Shown one piece after another: positions 51,285 to 63,994 of a stretch of 64,000 bases of DNA (position 1 is its first letter; every line of letters begins with the position of its first letter). Both the position numbers and the translations under genes were made by a program. The stretch spans positions 69,273,093 to 69,337,092 of the forward strand of contig OX344763.1 in NCBI GenBank assembly GCA_947034895.1. The letters run 5' to 3'. The notes beneath the pieces were generated by a model that saw only the letters and a list, made by a program, of their open reading frames with translations, was not told where the DNA came from and did not search any database. The stretch comes from Rhytidiadelphus loreus (Eukaryota > Streptophyta > Bryopsida > Hypnales > Hylocomiaceae).

Positions 51285-54200
51285 ATGAGTTTAGGAATAA
51301 ATGCAACTTGCACAAACATGTTTTACCATCTTCTTTACGTGAATTCTCGTGACATTATATTTTGTTGGACAGTCATTAACGTACAGGGCAAGAACGTTGC
51401 CCCAATTTTTAGTATCACGCACAAAATCATTCAAAGTGACCACCCAAACGTGCATATTGTTTTGAATGCATGAGTTTAGGAATAAATGCAACTTGCACAA
51501 ACATGTTTTACCATCTTTTTTACGTGAATTCTCGTGACATTATATTTTGTTGGACAGTCATTAACGTACAGGGCAAGAACGTTGCCCCAATTTTTAGTTT
51601 CACGCACAAAATCATTCAAAGTGACCAACCAAACGTGCATATTGTTTTGAATGCATGAGTTTAGGAATAAATGCAACTTGCACAAACATGTTTTAGCATC
51701 TTCTTTACGTGAATTCTCATGACATTATATTTTTCTGACAGTCATTAACGTACAGGGCAAGAACGTTGCCCCAATTTTTAGTTTCAGCCACAAAATCATC
51801 CAAAGTGACCACCCAAACGCGCATATTGTTTTGAATGCATGAGTTTAGGAATAAATGCAACTTGCACAAACATGTTTTTCCATCTTCTTTACGTGAATTC
51901 TCGTGACATTATAATTTTCTGACAGTCATTAAAGTACAGGGCAAGAACGTTGCCCCAATTTTTAGTTTCACGCACAAAATCATTCAAAGTGATCACCCAA
52001 ACGTGCATATCCTTTTGCATGCATCAGTTTAGGAATAAATGCAACTTGCACAAACATGTTTTACCATCTTCTTTAAGTGAATTCTCGTGACATTATAATT
52101 TTCTGACAGTCATTAAAGTACAGGGCAAGAACGTTGCCCCAATTTTTAGTTTCACGCACAAAATCATTCAAAGTGATCACCCAAACCTGCATATCCTTTT
52201 GCATGCATCAGTTTAGGAATAAATGCAACTTGCACAAACATGTTTTACCATCTTCTTTATGTGAATTCTCGTGACATTATAATTTTCTGACAGTCATTAA
52301 AGTACAGGGCAAGAACGTTGCCCCAATTTTTAGTTTCACGCACAAAATCATTCAAAGTGATCACCCAAACCTGCATATTGTTTTGAATGCATGAGTTTAG
52401 GAATAAATGCAACTTGCACAAACATGTTTTACCATCTTCTTTACGTGAATTCTCATGACATTATATTTTTCTGACAGTCATTAACGTACAGGGCAAGAAC
52501 GTTGCCTCAATTTCTAGTTTCACCCACAAAATCATTCAAAGTGACCACCCAAACGTGCATATTGTTTTGAATGCATGAGTTTAGGAATAAATGCAACTTG
52601 CACAAACATGTTTTAGCATCTTCTTTACGTGAATTCTCGTGACATTATATTTTGTTGGACAGTCATTAACGTACAGGGCAAGAACGTTGCCCCAATTTTT
52701 AGTTTCACGCACAAAATCATTCAAAGTGACCAACCAAACGTGCATATTGTTTTGAATGCATGAGTTTAGGAATAAATGCAACTTGCACAAACATGTTTTA
52801 GCATCTTCTTTACGTGAATTCTCATGACATTATATTTTCCTGACAGTCATTAACGTACAGGGCAAGAACGTTGCCTCAATTTTTAGTTTCACCCACAAAA
52901 TCATTCAAAGTGACCACCCAAACGTGCATATTGTTTTGAATGCATGAGTTTAGGAATAAATGCAACTTGCACAAACATGTTTTACCATCTTCTTTACGTG
53001 AATTCTCGTGACATTATATTTTGTTGGACAGTCATTAACGTACAGGGCAAGAACGTTGCCCCAATTTTTAGTTTCACGCACAAAATCATTCAAAGTGACC
53101 AACCAAACGTGCATATTGTTTTGAATGCATGAGTTTAGGAATAAATGCAACTTGCACAAACATGTTTTAGCATCTTCTTTACGTGAATTCTCATGACATT
53201 ATATTTTTCTGACAGTCATTAACGTACAGGGCAAGAACGTTGCCTCAATTTTTAGTTTCACCCACAAAATCATTCAAAGTGACCAACCAAACGTGCATAT
53301 TGTTTTGAATGCATGAGTTTAGGAATAAATGCAACTTGCACAAACATGTTTTAGCATCTTCTTTACGTGAATTCTCATGACATTATATTTTTCTGACAGT
53401 CATTAACGTACAGGGCAAGAACGTTGCCTCAATTTTTAGTTTCACCCACAAAATCATTCAAAGTGACCACCCAAACGTGCATATTGTTTTGAATGCATGA
53501 GTTTAGGAATAAATGCAACTTGCACAAACATGTTTTACCATCTTCTTTACGTGAATTCTCGTGACATTATATTTTGTTGGACAGTCATTAACGTACAGGG
53601 CAAGAACGTTGCCCCAATTTTTAGTTTCAGCCACAAAATCATTCAAAGTGACCACCCAAACGTGCATATTGTTTTGAATGCATGAGTTTAGGAATAAATG
53701 CAACTTGCACAAACATGTTTTACCATCTTTTTTACGTGAATTCTCGTGACATTATATTTTGTTGGACAGTCATTAACGTACAGGGCAAGAACGTTGCCCC
53801 AATTTTTAGTTTCACGCACAAAATCATTCAAAGTGACCAACCAAACGTGCATATTGTTTTGAATGCATGAGTTTAGGAATAAATGCAACTTGCACAAACA
53901 TGTTTTAGCATCTTCTTTACGTGAATTCTCATGACATTATATTTTTCTGACAGTCATTAACGTACAGGGCAAGAACGTTGCCCCAATTTTTAGTTTCAGC
54001 CACAAAATCATTCAAAGTGACCACCCAAACGTGCATATTGTTTTGAATGCATGAGTTTAGGAATAAATGCAACTTGCACAAACATGTTTTACCATCTTCT
54101 TTACGTGAATTCTCGTGACATTATATTTTGTTGGACAGTCATTAACGTACAGGGCAAGAACGTTGCCCCAATTTTTAGTTTCACGCACAAAATCATTCAA

Positions 54201-56261
54201 AGTGACCAACCAAACGTGCATATTGTTTTGAATGCATGAGTTTAGGAATAAATGCAACTTGCACAAACATGTTTTAGCATCTTCTTTACGTGAATTCTCA
54301 TGACATTATATTTTTCTGACAGTCATTAACGTACAGGGCAAGAACGTTGCCTCAATTTTTAGTTTCACCCACAAAATCATTCAAAGTGATCACCCAAACC
54401 TGCATATTGTTTTGAATGCATGAGTTTAGGAATAAATGCAACTTGCACAAACATGTTTTACCATCTTCTTTACGTGAATTCTCATGACATTATATTTTTC
54501 TGACAGTCATTAACGTACAGGGCAAGAACGTTGCCTCAATTTCTAGTTTCACCCACAAAATCATTCAAAGTGACCAACCAAACGTGCATATTGTTTTGAA
54601 TGCATGAGTTTAGGAATAAATGCAACTTGCACAAACATGTTTTAGCATCTTCTTTACGTGAATTCTCGTGACATTATATTTTGTTGGACAGTCATTCACG
54701 TACAGGGCAAGAACGTTGCCCCAATTTTTAGTTTCACGCACAAAATCATTCAAAGTGACCAACCAAACGTGCATATTGTTTTGAATGCATGAGTTTAGGA
54801 ATAAATGCAACTTGCACAAACATGTTTTAGCATCTTCTTTACGTGAATTCTCATGACATTATATTTTTCTGACAGTCATTAACGTACAGGGCAAGAACGT
54901 TGCCTCAATTTTTAGTTTCAGCCACAAAATCATTCAAAGTGACCACCCAAACGTGCATATTGTTTTGAATGCATGAGTTTAGGAATAAATGCAACTTGCA
55001 CAAACATGTTTTTCCATCTTCTTTACGTGAATTCTCGTGACATTATATTTTTCTGACAGTCATTAAAGTACAGGGCAAGAACGTTGCCCCAATTTTTAGT
55101 TTCACGCACAAAATCATTGAAAGTGATCACCCAAACCTGCATATCCTTTTGCATGCATGAGTTTAGGAATAAATGCAACTTGCACAAACATGTTTTTCCA
55201 TCTTCTTTACGTGAATTCTCGTGACATTATAATTTTCTGACAGTCATTAAAGTACAGGGCAAGAACGTTGCCCCAATTTTTAGTTTCAGCCACAAAATCA
55301 TTCAAAGTGACCACCCAAACGTGCATATTGTTTTGAATGCATGAGTTTAGGAATAAATGCAACTTGCACAAACATGTTTTTCCATCTTCTTTACGTGAAT
55401 TCTCGTGACATTATATTTTTCTGACAGTCATTAAAGTACAGGGCAAGAACGTTGCCCCAATTTTTAGTTTCACGCACAAAATCATTGAAAGTGATCACCC
55501 AAACCTGCATATCCTTTTGCATGCATGAGTTTAGGAATAAATGCAACTTGCACAAACATGTTTTTCCATCTTCTTTACGTGAATTCTCGTGACATTATAT
55601 TTTTCTGACAGTCATTAACGTACAGGGCAAGAACGTTGCCCCAATTTTTAGTTTCACGCACAAAATCATTCAAAGTGACCAACCAAACGTGCATATTGTT
55701 TTGAATGCATGAGTTTAGGAATAAATGCAACTTGCACAAACATGTTTTAGCATCTTCTTTACGTGAATTCTCATGACATTATATTTTTCTGACAGTCATT
55801 AACGTACAGGGCAAGAACGTTGCCTCAATTTTTAGTTTCACCCACAAAATCATTCAAAGTGACCACCCAAACGTGCATATTGTTTTGAATGCATGAGTTT
55901 AGGAATAAATGCAACTTGCACAAACATGTTTTACCATCTTCTTTACGTGAATTCTCGTGACATTATATTTTGTTGGACAGTCATTAACGTACAGGGCAAG
56001 AACGTTGCCCCAATTTTTAGTTTCACGCACAAAATCATTCAAAGTGACCAACCAAACGTGCATATTGTTTTGAATGCATGAGTTTAGGAATAAATGCAAC
56101 TTGCACAAACATGTTTTACCATCTTCTTTACGTGAATTCTCATGACATTATATTTTTCTGACAGTCATTAACGTACAGGGCAAGAACGTTGCCGCAATTT
56201 TTAGTATCACCCACAAAATCATTGAAAGTGACCACCCAAACGTGCATATTGTTTTGAATGC
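51285..56261. repeat. Right-type mosaic, 27 monomers with a 2212-bp partial period
   Basis: A three-monomer block (51285-51838) recurs at 53497-54050, 12 monomers away, including the rare CATCTTTTTTACG plus GTTGG combination (51470, 53682). The two 12-monomer intervals do not match elsewhere in order, so this is a partial period and not a clean HOR. A two-monomer repeat (54973/55157 and 55341) adds local duplication. Private variants include AACGCGCAT (51655) and CATTCACGTAC (54604). Confidence 0.8.
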
Positions 56262-57550
56262 ATGAGTTTAGGAATAAATGCAACTTGCACAAACATGTTT
56301 TGCATCTTCTTTACGTGAATTCTCGTGACATTATATTTTGTTGGACAGTCATTAACGTACAGGGCAAGAACGTTGCCCCAATTTTTAGTTTCACCCACAA
56401 AATCATTCAAAGTGACCACCCAAACGTGCATATTGTTTTGAATGCATGAGTTTAGGAATCAATGCAACTTGCACAAACATGTTTAGCATCTTCTTTACGT
56501 GAATTCTCGTGACATTATATTTTGTTGGACAGTCATTAAAGTACAGGGCAAGAACGTTGCCCCAATTTTTAGTTTCACCCACAAAATCATTCAAAGTGAC
56601 CACCCAAACGTGCATATTGTTTTGAATGCATGAGTTTAGGAATAAATGCAACTTGCACAAACATGTTTTACCATCTTCTTTACGTGAATTCTCGTGACAT
56701 TATAATTTTCTGACAGTCATTAAAGTACAGGGCAAGAACGTTGCCCCAATTTTTAGTTTCACGCAGAAAATCATTCAAAGTGATCACCCAAACCTGCATA
56801 TCCTTTTGCATGCATGAGTTTAGGAATAAATGCAACTTGCACAAACATGTTTTTCCATCTTCTTTACGTGAATTCTCGTGACATTATATTTTTCTGACAG
56901 TCATTAAAGTACAGGGCAAGAACGTTGCCCCAATTTTTAGTTTCACGCAGAAAATCATTCAAAGTGATCACCCAAACCTGCATATCCTTTTGCATGCATC
57001 AGTTTAGGAATAAATGCAACTTGCACAAACATGTTTTAGCATCTTCTTTAAGTGAATTCTCGTGACATTATATTTTTCTGATAGTCATTAACGTACAGGG
57101 CAAGAACGTTGCCCCAATTTTTAATTTCACCCACAAAATCATTCAAAGTGACCACCCAAACGTGCATATTGTTTTGAATGCATGAGTTTAGGAATAAATG
57201 CAACTTGCACAAACATGTTTTTCCATCTTCTTTACGTGAATTTTCATGACATTATATTTTGTTGGACAGTCATTAACGTACAGGGCAAGAACGTTGCCCC
57301 AATTTTTAGTTTCAGCCACAAAATCATTCAAAGTGACCACCCAAACGTGCATATTGTTTTGAATGCATGAGTTTAGGAATAAATGTAACTTGCACAAACA
57401 TGTTTTAGCATCTTCTTTAAGTGAATTCTCGTGACATTATATTTTTCTGATAGTCATTAACGTACAGGGCAAGAACGTTGCCGCAATTTTTAGTATCACC
57501 CACAAAATCATTGAAAGTGACCACCCAAACGTGCATATTGTTTTGAATGC
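56262..57550. repeat. 7-mer HOR, copy 1 (1289 bp)
   Basis: Starts at 56262, 56446, 56630, 56814, 56998, 57182 and 57367. The first two carry 1-bp deletions in the TTTTA tract (CATGTTTTGCATC near 56301 and CATGTTTAGCATC at 56481), so these GTTGG monomers are 184 bp. Other marks are CACGCAGAAAATC, CTGATAG, GAATTTTCATG and AAATGTAACTT. Confidence 0.9.
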
Positions 57551-58838
57551 ATGAGTTTAGGAATAAATGCAACTTGCACAAACATGTTTTGCATCTTCTT
57601 TACGTGAATTCTCGTGACATTATATTTTGTTGGACAGTCATTAACGTACAGGGCAAGAACGTTGCCCCAATTTTTAGTTTCACCCACAAAATCATTCAAA
57701 GTGACCACCCAAACGTGCATATTGTTTTGAATGCATGAGTTTAGGAATCAATGCAACTTGCACAAACATGTTTAGCATCTTCTTTACGTGAATTTTCGTG
57801 ACATTATATTTTGTTGGACAGTCATTAAAGTACAGGGCAAGAACGTTGCCCCAATTTTTAGTTTCACCCACAAAATCATTCAAAGTGACCACCCAAACGT
57901 GCATATTGTTTTGAATGCATGAGTTTAGGAATAAATGCAACTTGCACAAACATGTTTTACCATCTTCTTTACGTGAATTCTCGTGACATTATAATTTTCT
58001 GACAGTCATTAAAGTACAGGGCAAGAACGTTGCCCCAATTTTAGTTTCACGCAGAAAATCATTCAAAGTGATCACCCAAACCTGCATATCCTTTTGCATG
58101 CATGAGTTTAGGAATAAATGCAACTTGCACAAACATGTTTTTCCATCTTCTTTACGTGAATTCTCGTGACATTATATTTTTCTGACAGTCATTAAAGTAC
58201 AGGGCAAGAACGTTGCCCCAATTTTTAGTTTCACGCACAAAATCATTCAAAGTGATCACCCAAACCTGCATATCCTTTTGCATGCATCAGTTTAGGAATA
58301 AATGCAACTTGCACAAACATGTTTTAGCATCTTCTTTAAGTGAATTCTCGTGACATTATATTTTTCTGATAGTCATTAACGTACAGGGCAAGAACGTTGC
58401 CCCAATTTTTAATTTCACCCACAAAATCATTCAAAGTGACCACCCAAACGTGCATATTGTTTTGAATGCATGAGTTTAGGAATAAATGCAACTTGCACAA
58501 ACATGTTTTTCCATCTTCTTTACGTGAATTTTCATGACATTATATTTTGTTGGACAGTCATTAACGTACAGGGCAAGAACGTTGCCCCAATTTTTAGTTT
58601 CAGCCACAAAATCATTCAAAGTGACCACCCAAACGTGCATATTGTTTTGAATGCATGAGTTTAGGAATAAATGTAACTTGCACAAACATGTTTTAGCATC
58701 TTCTTTAAGTGAATTCTCGTGACATTATATTTTTCTGATAGTCATTAACGTACAGGGCAAGAACGTTGCCCCAATTTTTAGTTTCACGCACAGAATCATT
58801 CAAAGTGACCACCCAAACGTGCATATTGTTTTGAATGC
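57551..58838. repeat. 7-mer HOR, copy 2 (1288 bp)
   Basis: Repeats copy 1, including both TTTTA-tract deletions (57590, 57771). It gains one more deletion, CCAATTTTAG near 58038, which makes it one base shorter. The last member's second half (GCCCC, CACAGAATC) differs from copy 1 (GCCGC, TAGTATCACCC). Confidence 0.9.
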
Positions 58839-59205
58839 ATGAGTTTAGGAATACATGCAACTTGCACAAACATGTTTTACCATCTTCTTTACGTCAATTC
58901 TCATGACATTATATTTTTCTGACATTCATTAAAGTACAGGGCAAGACGTTGCCCCAATTTTTAGTTTCACCCACAAAATCATTCAAAGTGACCACCCAAA
59001 CGTGCATATTGTTTTGAATGCATGAGTTTAGGAATAAATGCAACTTGCACAAACATGTTTTAGCATCTTCTTTAAGTGAATTCTCGTGACATTATATTTT
59101 TCTGATAGTCATTAACGTACAGGGCAAGAACGTTGCCCCAATTTTTAGTTTCACGCACAGAATCATTCAAAGTGACCACCCAAACGTGCATATTGTTTTG
59201 CATGC
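58839..59205. repeat. Two junction monomers
   Basis: The first (183 bp) has AATACATGC, ACGTCAATTC (EcoRI site lost), GACATTCATT and the deletion GCAAGACGTT at 58941. The second is a CTGATAG/CACAGAATC type like the monomer at 58655, and changes at its end to the CATGCAGGAC tail of the next block. Confidence 0.85.
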
Positions 59206-59760
59206 AGGACTTTAGGAATAAATGCAACTTGCACAAACATGTTTTACCATCTTCTTTACGTGAATTCTCGTGACATTATATTTTGTTGGACAGTCATTAA
59301 CGTACAGGGCAAGAACGTTGCCCCAATTTTTAGTTTCACCCACAAAATCATTCAAAGTGACCACCCAAACGTGCATATTGTTTTGCATGCAGGACTTTAG
59401 GAATAAATGCAACTTGCACAAACATGTTTTACCATCTTCTTTACGTGAATTCTCGTGACATTATATTTTGTTGGACAGTCATTAACGTACAGGGCAAGAA
59501 CGTTGCCCCAATTTTTAGTTTCACCCACAAAATCATTCAAAGTGACCACCCAAACGTGCATATTGTTTTGCATGCAGGACTTTAGGAATAAATGCAACTT
59601 GCACAAACATGTTTTACCATCTTCTTTACGTGAATTCTCGTGACATTATATTTTGTTGGACAGTCATTAACGTACAGGGCAAGAACGTTGCCCCAATTTT
59701 TAGTTTCACCCACAAAATCATTCAAAGTGACCACCCAAACGTGCATATTGTTTTGAATGC
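59206..59760. repeat. Three consecutive near-identical 185-bp monomers
   Basis: Monomers at 59206, 59391 and 59576 are GTTGG/GCCCC/CACCC types. The first two look identical and the third differs only at its 3' tail (GAATGCATGAG for GCATGCAGGAC). This is the clearest case of single-monomer amplification in the window. Confidence 0.9.
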
Positions 59761-60311
59761 ATGAGTTTAGGAATAAATGCAACTTGCACAAACATGTTTT
59801 ACCATCTTCTTTACGTGAATTCTCGTGACATTATATTTTTCTGACAGTCATTAAAGTACAGGGCCAGAACGTTGCCCAATTTTTAGTTTCACGCACACAA
59901 TCATTCAAAGTGATCACCCAAACCTGCATATCCTTTTGCCTGCATCAGTTTAGGAATAAATGCAACTTGCACAAACATGTTTTTCCATCTTCTTTAAGTG
60001 AATTCTCGTGACATTATATTTTTCTGACAGTCATTAACATACAGGGCAAGAACGTTGCCCCAATTTTTAATTTCACCCACAAAATCATTGAAAGTGACCA
60101 CCCAAACGTGCATATTGTTTTGAATGCATGAGTTTAGGAGTAAATGCAACTTGCACAAACATGTTTTACCATCTTCTTTACGTGAATTCTCATGACATTA
60201 TATTTTTCTGACAGTCATTAACGTACAGGGCAAGAACGTTGCCTCAATTTTTAGTTTCACGCACAAAATCATTCAAAGTGACCACCCAAACGTGCATATT
60301 GTTTTGAATGC
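59761..60311. repeat. Three monomers preceding the 6-mers
   Basis: The first (183 bp) has GGGCCAGAACG, a GTTGCCCAAT deletion at 59871, CACACAATC and GCCTGCATCAG. The other two have TTTTTAATTTCACCC/CATTGAAAG with AACATACAGG, and GGAGTAAATGC. All three types recur in the following 6-mers. Confidence 0.86.
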
Positions 60312-61416
60312 ATGAGTTTAGGAATAAACGCAACTTGCACAAACATGTTTTTCCATCTTCTTTACGTGAATTCTCGTGACATTATATTTTGTTGGACAGT
60401 CATTAACGTACAGGGCAAGAACGTTGCCCCAATTTTTAGTTTCACCCACAAAATCATTCAAAGTGACCACCCAAACGTGCATATTGTTTTGCATGCAGGA
60501 CTTTAGAAATAAATGCAACTTGCACAAACATGTTTTACCATCTTCTTTACGTGAATTCTCGTGACATTATATTTTGTTGGACAGTCATTAACGTACAGGG
60601 CAAGAACGTTGCCCCAATTTTTAGTTTCACCCACAAAATCATTCAAAGTGACCACCCAAACGTGCATATTGTTTTGCATGCAGGACTTTAGGAATAAATG
60701 CAACTTGCACAAACATGTTTTACCATCTTCTTTACGTGAATTCTCGTGACATTATATTTTTCTGACAGTCATTAAAGTACAGGGCCAGAACGTTGCCCAA
60801 TTTTTAGTTTCACGCACACAATCATTCAAAGTGATCACCCAAACCTGCATATCCTTTTGCCTGCATCAGTTTAGGAATAAATGCAACTTGCACAAACATG
60901 TTTTACCATCTTCTTTAAGTGAATTCTCGTGACATTATATTTTTCTGACAGTCATTAACGTACAGGGCAAGAACGTTGCCCCAATTTTTAATTTCACCCA
61001 CAAAATCATTGAAAGTGACCACCCAAACGTGCATATTGTTTTGAATGCATGAGTTTAGGAATAAATGCAACTTGCACAAACATGTTTTAGCATCTTCTTT
61101 ACGTGAATTCTCATGACATTATATTTTTCTGACAGTCATTAACGTACAGGGCAAGAACGTTGCCTCAATTTTTAGTTTCACGCACAAAATCATTCAAAGT
61201 GACCACCCAAACGTGCATATTGTTTTGAATGCATGAGTTTAGGAGTAAATGCAACTTGCACAAACATGTTTTACCATCTTCTTTACGTGAATTCTCATGA
61301 CATTATATTTTTCTGACAGTCATTAACGTACAGGGCAAGAACGTTGCCTCAATTTTTAGTTTCACGCACAAAATCATTCAAAGTGACCACCCAAACGTGC
61401 ATATTGTTTTGAATGC
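60312..61416. repeat. 6-mer HOR, copy 1 (1105 bp)
   Basis: Members at 60312 (AATAAACGCAAC, GTTGG), 60497 (TTTAGAAATAAATG, GTTGG), 60682 (GGCCAG, 183 bp), 60865, 61049 and 61233 (GGAGTAAATGC). The lengths 185+185+183+184+184+184 give 1105. Confidence 0.88.
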
Positions 61417-62521
61417 ATGAGTTTAGGAATAAACGCAACTTGCACAAACATGTTTTTCCATCTTCTTTACGTGAATTCTCGTGACATTATATTTTGTTGG
61501 ACAGTCATTAACGTACAGGGCAAGAACGTTGCCCCAATTTTTAGTTTCACCCACAAAATCATTCAAAGTGACCACCCAAACGTGCATATTGTTTTGAATG
61601 CAGGACTTTAGAAATAAATGCAACTTGCACAAACATGTTTTACCATCTTCTTTACGTGAATTCTCGTGACATTATATTTTGTTGGACAGTCATTAACGTA
61701 CAGGGCAAGAACGTTGCCCCAATTTTTAGTTTCACCCACAAAATCATTCAAAGTGACCACCCAAACGTGCATATTGTTTTGAATGCATGAGTTTAGGAAT
61801 AAATGCAACTTGCACAAACATGTTTTAGCATCTTCTTTACGTGAATTCTCGTGACATTATATTTTTCTGACAGTCATTAAAGTACAGGGCCAGAACGTTG
61901 CCCAATTTTTAGTTTCACGCACACAATCATTCAAAGTGATCACCCAAACCTGCATATCCTTTTGCCTGCATCAGTTTAGGAATAAATGCAACTTGCACAA
62001 ACATGTTTTACCATCTTCTTTAAGTGAATTCTCGTGACATTATATTTTTCTGACAGTCATTAACGTACAGGGCAAGAACGTTGCCCCAATTTTTAATTTC
62101 ACCCACAAAATCATTGAAAGTGACCACCCAAACGTGCATATTGTTTTGAATGCATGAGTTTAGGAATACATGCAACTTGCACAAACATGTTTTTCCATCT
62201 TCTTTATGTGAATTCTCGTGACATTATATTTTTCTGACAGTCATTAACGTACAGGGCAAGAACGTTGCCCCAATTTTTAATTTCACCCACAAAATCATTC
62301 AAAGTGACCACCCAAACGTGCATATTGTTTTGAATGCATGAGTTTAGGAATAAATGCAACTTGCACAAACATGTTTTTCCATCTTCTTTAAGTGAATTCT
62401 CGTGACATTATATTTTTCTGACAGTCATTAACGTACAGGGCAAGAACGTTGCCCCAATTTTTAATTTCACCCACAAAATCATTCAAAGTGACCACCCAAA
62501 CGTGCATATTGTTTTGAATGC
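61417..62521. repeat. 6-mer HOR, copy 2 (1105 bp)
   Basis: The first four members match copy 1 (AAACGCAAC, TTTAGAAATAAATG, GGCCAG with deletion at 61900, TAATTTCACCC). The fifth and sixth (62154, 62338) are replaced by TAATTTCACCC types, one with AATACATGC and TTTATGTG. Confidence 0.86.
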
Positions 62522-63994
62522 ATGAGTTTAGGAATAAACGCAACTTGCACAAACATGTTTTTCCATCTTCTTTACGTGAATTCTCGTGACATTATATTTT
62601 GTTGGACAGTCATTAACGTACAGGGCAAGAACATTGCCCCAATTTTTAGTTTCACGCACAAAATCATTCAAAGTGACCACCCAAACGTGCATATTGTTTT
62701 GAATGCATGAGTTTAGGAGTAAATGCAACTTGCACAAACATGTTTTACCATCTTCTTTACGTGAATTCTCATGACATTATATTTTTCTGACAGTCATTAA
62801 CGTACAGGGCAAGAACGTTGCCTCAATTTTTAGTTTCACGCACAAAATCATTCAAAGTGATCACCCCAACCTGCATATTGTTTTGAATGCATGAGTTTAG
62901 GAATAAATGCAACTTGCACAAACATGTTTAGCATCTTCTTTACGTGAATTCTCGTGACATTATATTTTGTTGGACAGTCATTAACGTACAGGGCAAGAAC
63001 GTTGCCCCAATTTTTAGTTTCACCCACAAAATCATTCAAAGTGACCACCCAAACGTGCATATTGTTTTGAATGCATGAGTTTAGGAATAAATGCAACTTG
63101 CACAAACATGTTTTTCCATCTTCTTTACGTGAATTCTCGTGACATTATATTTTTCTGACAGTCATTAAAGTACAGGGCCAGAACGTTGCCCAATTTTTAG
63201 TTTCACGCACACAATCATTCAAAGTGATCACCCAAACCTGCAAATCCTTTTGCCTGCATCAGTTTAGGAATAAATGCAACTTGCACAAACATGTTTTACC
63301 ATCTTCTTTAAGTGAATTCTCGTGACATTATATTTTTCTGACAGTCATTAACGTACAGGGCAAGAACGTTGCCCCAATTTTTAATTTCACCCACAAAATC
63401 ATTCAAAGTGACCACCCAAACCTGCATATTGTTTTGAATGCATGAGTTTAGGAATAAATGCAACTTGCACAAACATGTTTTACCATCTTCTTTACGTGAA
63501 TTCTCGTGACATTATATTTTGTTGGACAGTCATTAACGTACAGGGCAAGAACGTTGCCCCAATTTTTAGTTTCACGCACAAAATCATTCAAAGTGACCAC
63601 CCAAACGTGCATATTGTTTTGAATGCATGAGTTTAGGAATAAATGCAACTTGCACAAACATGTTTTTCCATCTTCTTTACGTGAATTCTCGTGACATTAT
63701 ATTTTTCTGACAGTCATTAAAGTACAGGGCAAGAACGTTGCCCCAATTTTTAGTTTCACGCACAAAATCATTGAAAGTGACCACCCAAACGTGCATATTG
63801 TTTTGAATGCATGAGTTTAGGAATAAATGCAACTTGCACAAACATGTTTTTCCATCTTCAATAAGTGAATTCTCGTGACATTATATTTTTCTGACAGTCA
63901 TTAACGTACAGGGCAATAACGTTGCCCCAATTTTTAATTTCACCTACAAAATCATTCAAAGTGACCACCCAAACCTGCATATTGTTTTGAATGC
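62522..63994. repeat. 6-mer-like segment, 8 monomers to right edge
   Basis: Opens with the AAACGCAAC/GTTGG member (62522, with the only AACATTGCCCC seen), then GGAGTAAATGC (62707), a GTTGG member with the GTTTAGC deletion (62891), the GGCCAG member with its deletion (63075) and four further right-type monomers. The order is rearranged relative to the 6-mer. The array is still running at the window end. Confidence 0.83.

Noticed and set aside
51285..55708. A clean 12-mer (2212 bp) HOR
   Set aside because: Only the first three monomers correspond well. The remaining members are in different order, so the equal spacing partly reflects both stretches having four 185-class monomers.
57791..57807. 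Possible CENP-B box starting at TTCG
   Set aside because: TTCG is followed by an A at the right distance, but the required CGGG is absent (ATAT there). It arises from a single C-to-T variant in one monomer.
408..63657. Many open frames of 60-71 codons on both strands, often with near-identical products
   Set aside because: They recur with the monomer wherever GTTGG removes a stop, overlap on opposite strands, and shift frame each monomer because 184 and 185 are not multiples of 3. Substitutions fall at all codon positions. They are repeat shadows, not genes.
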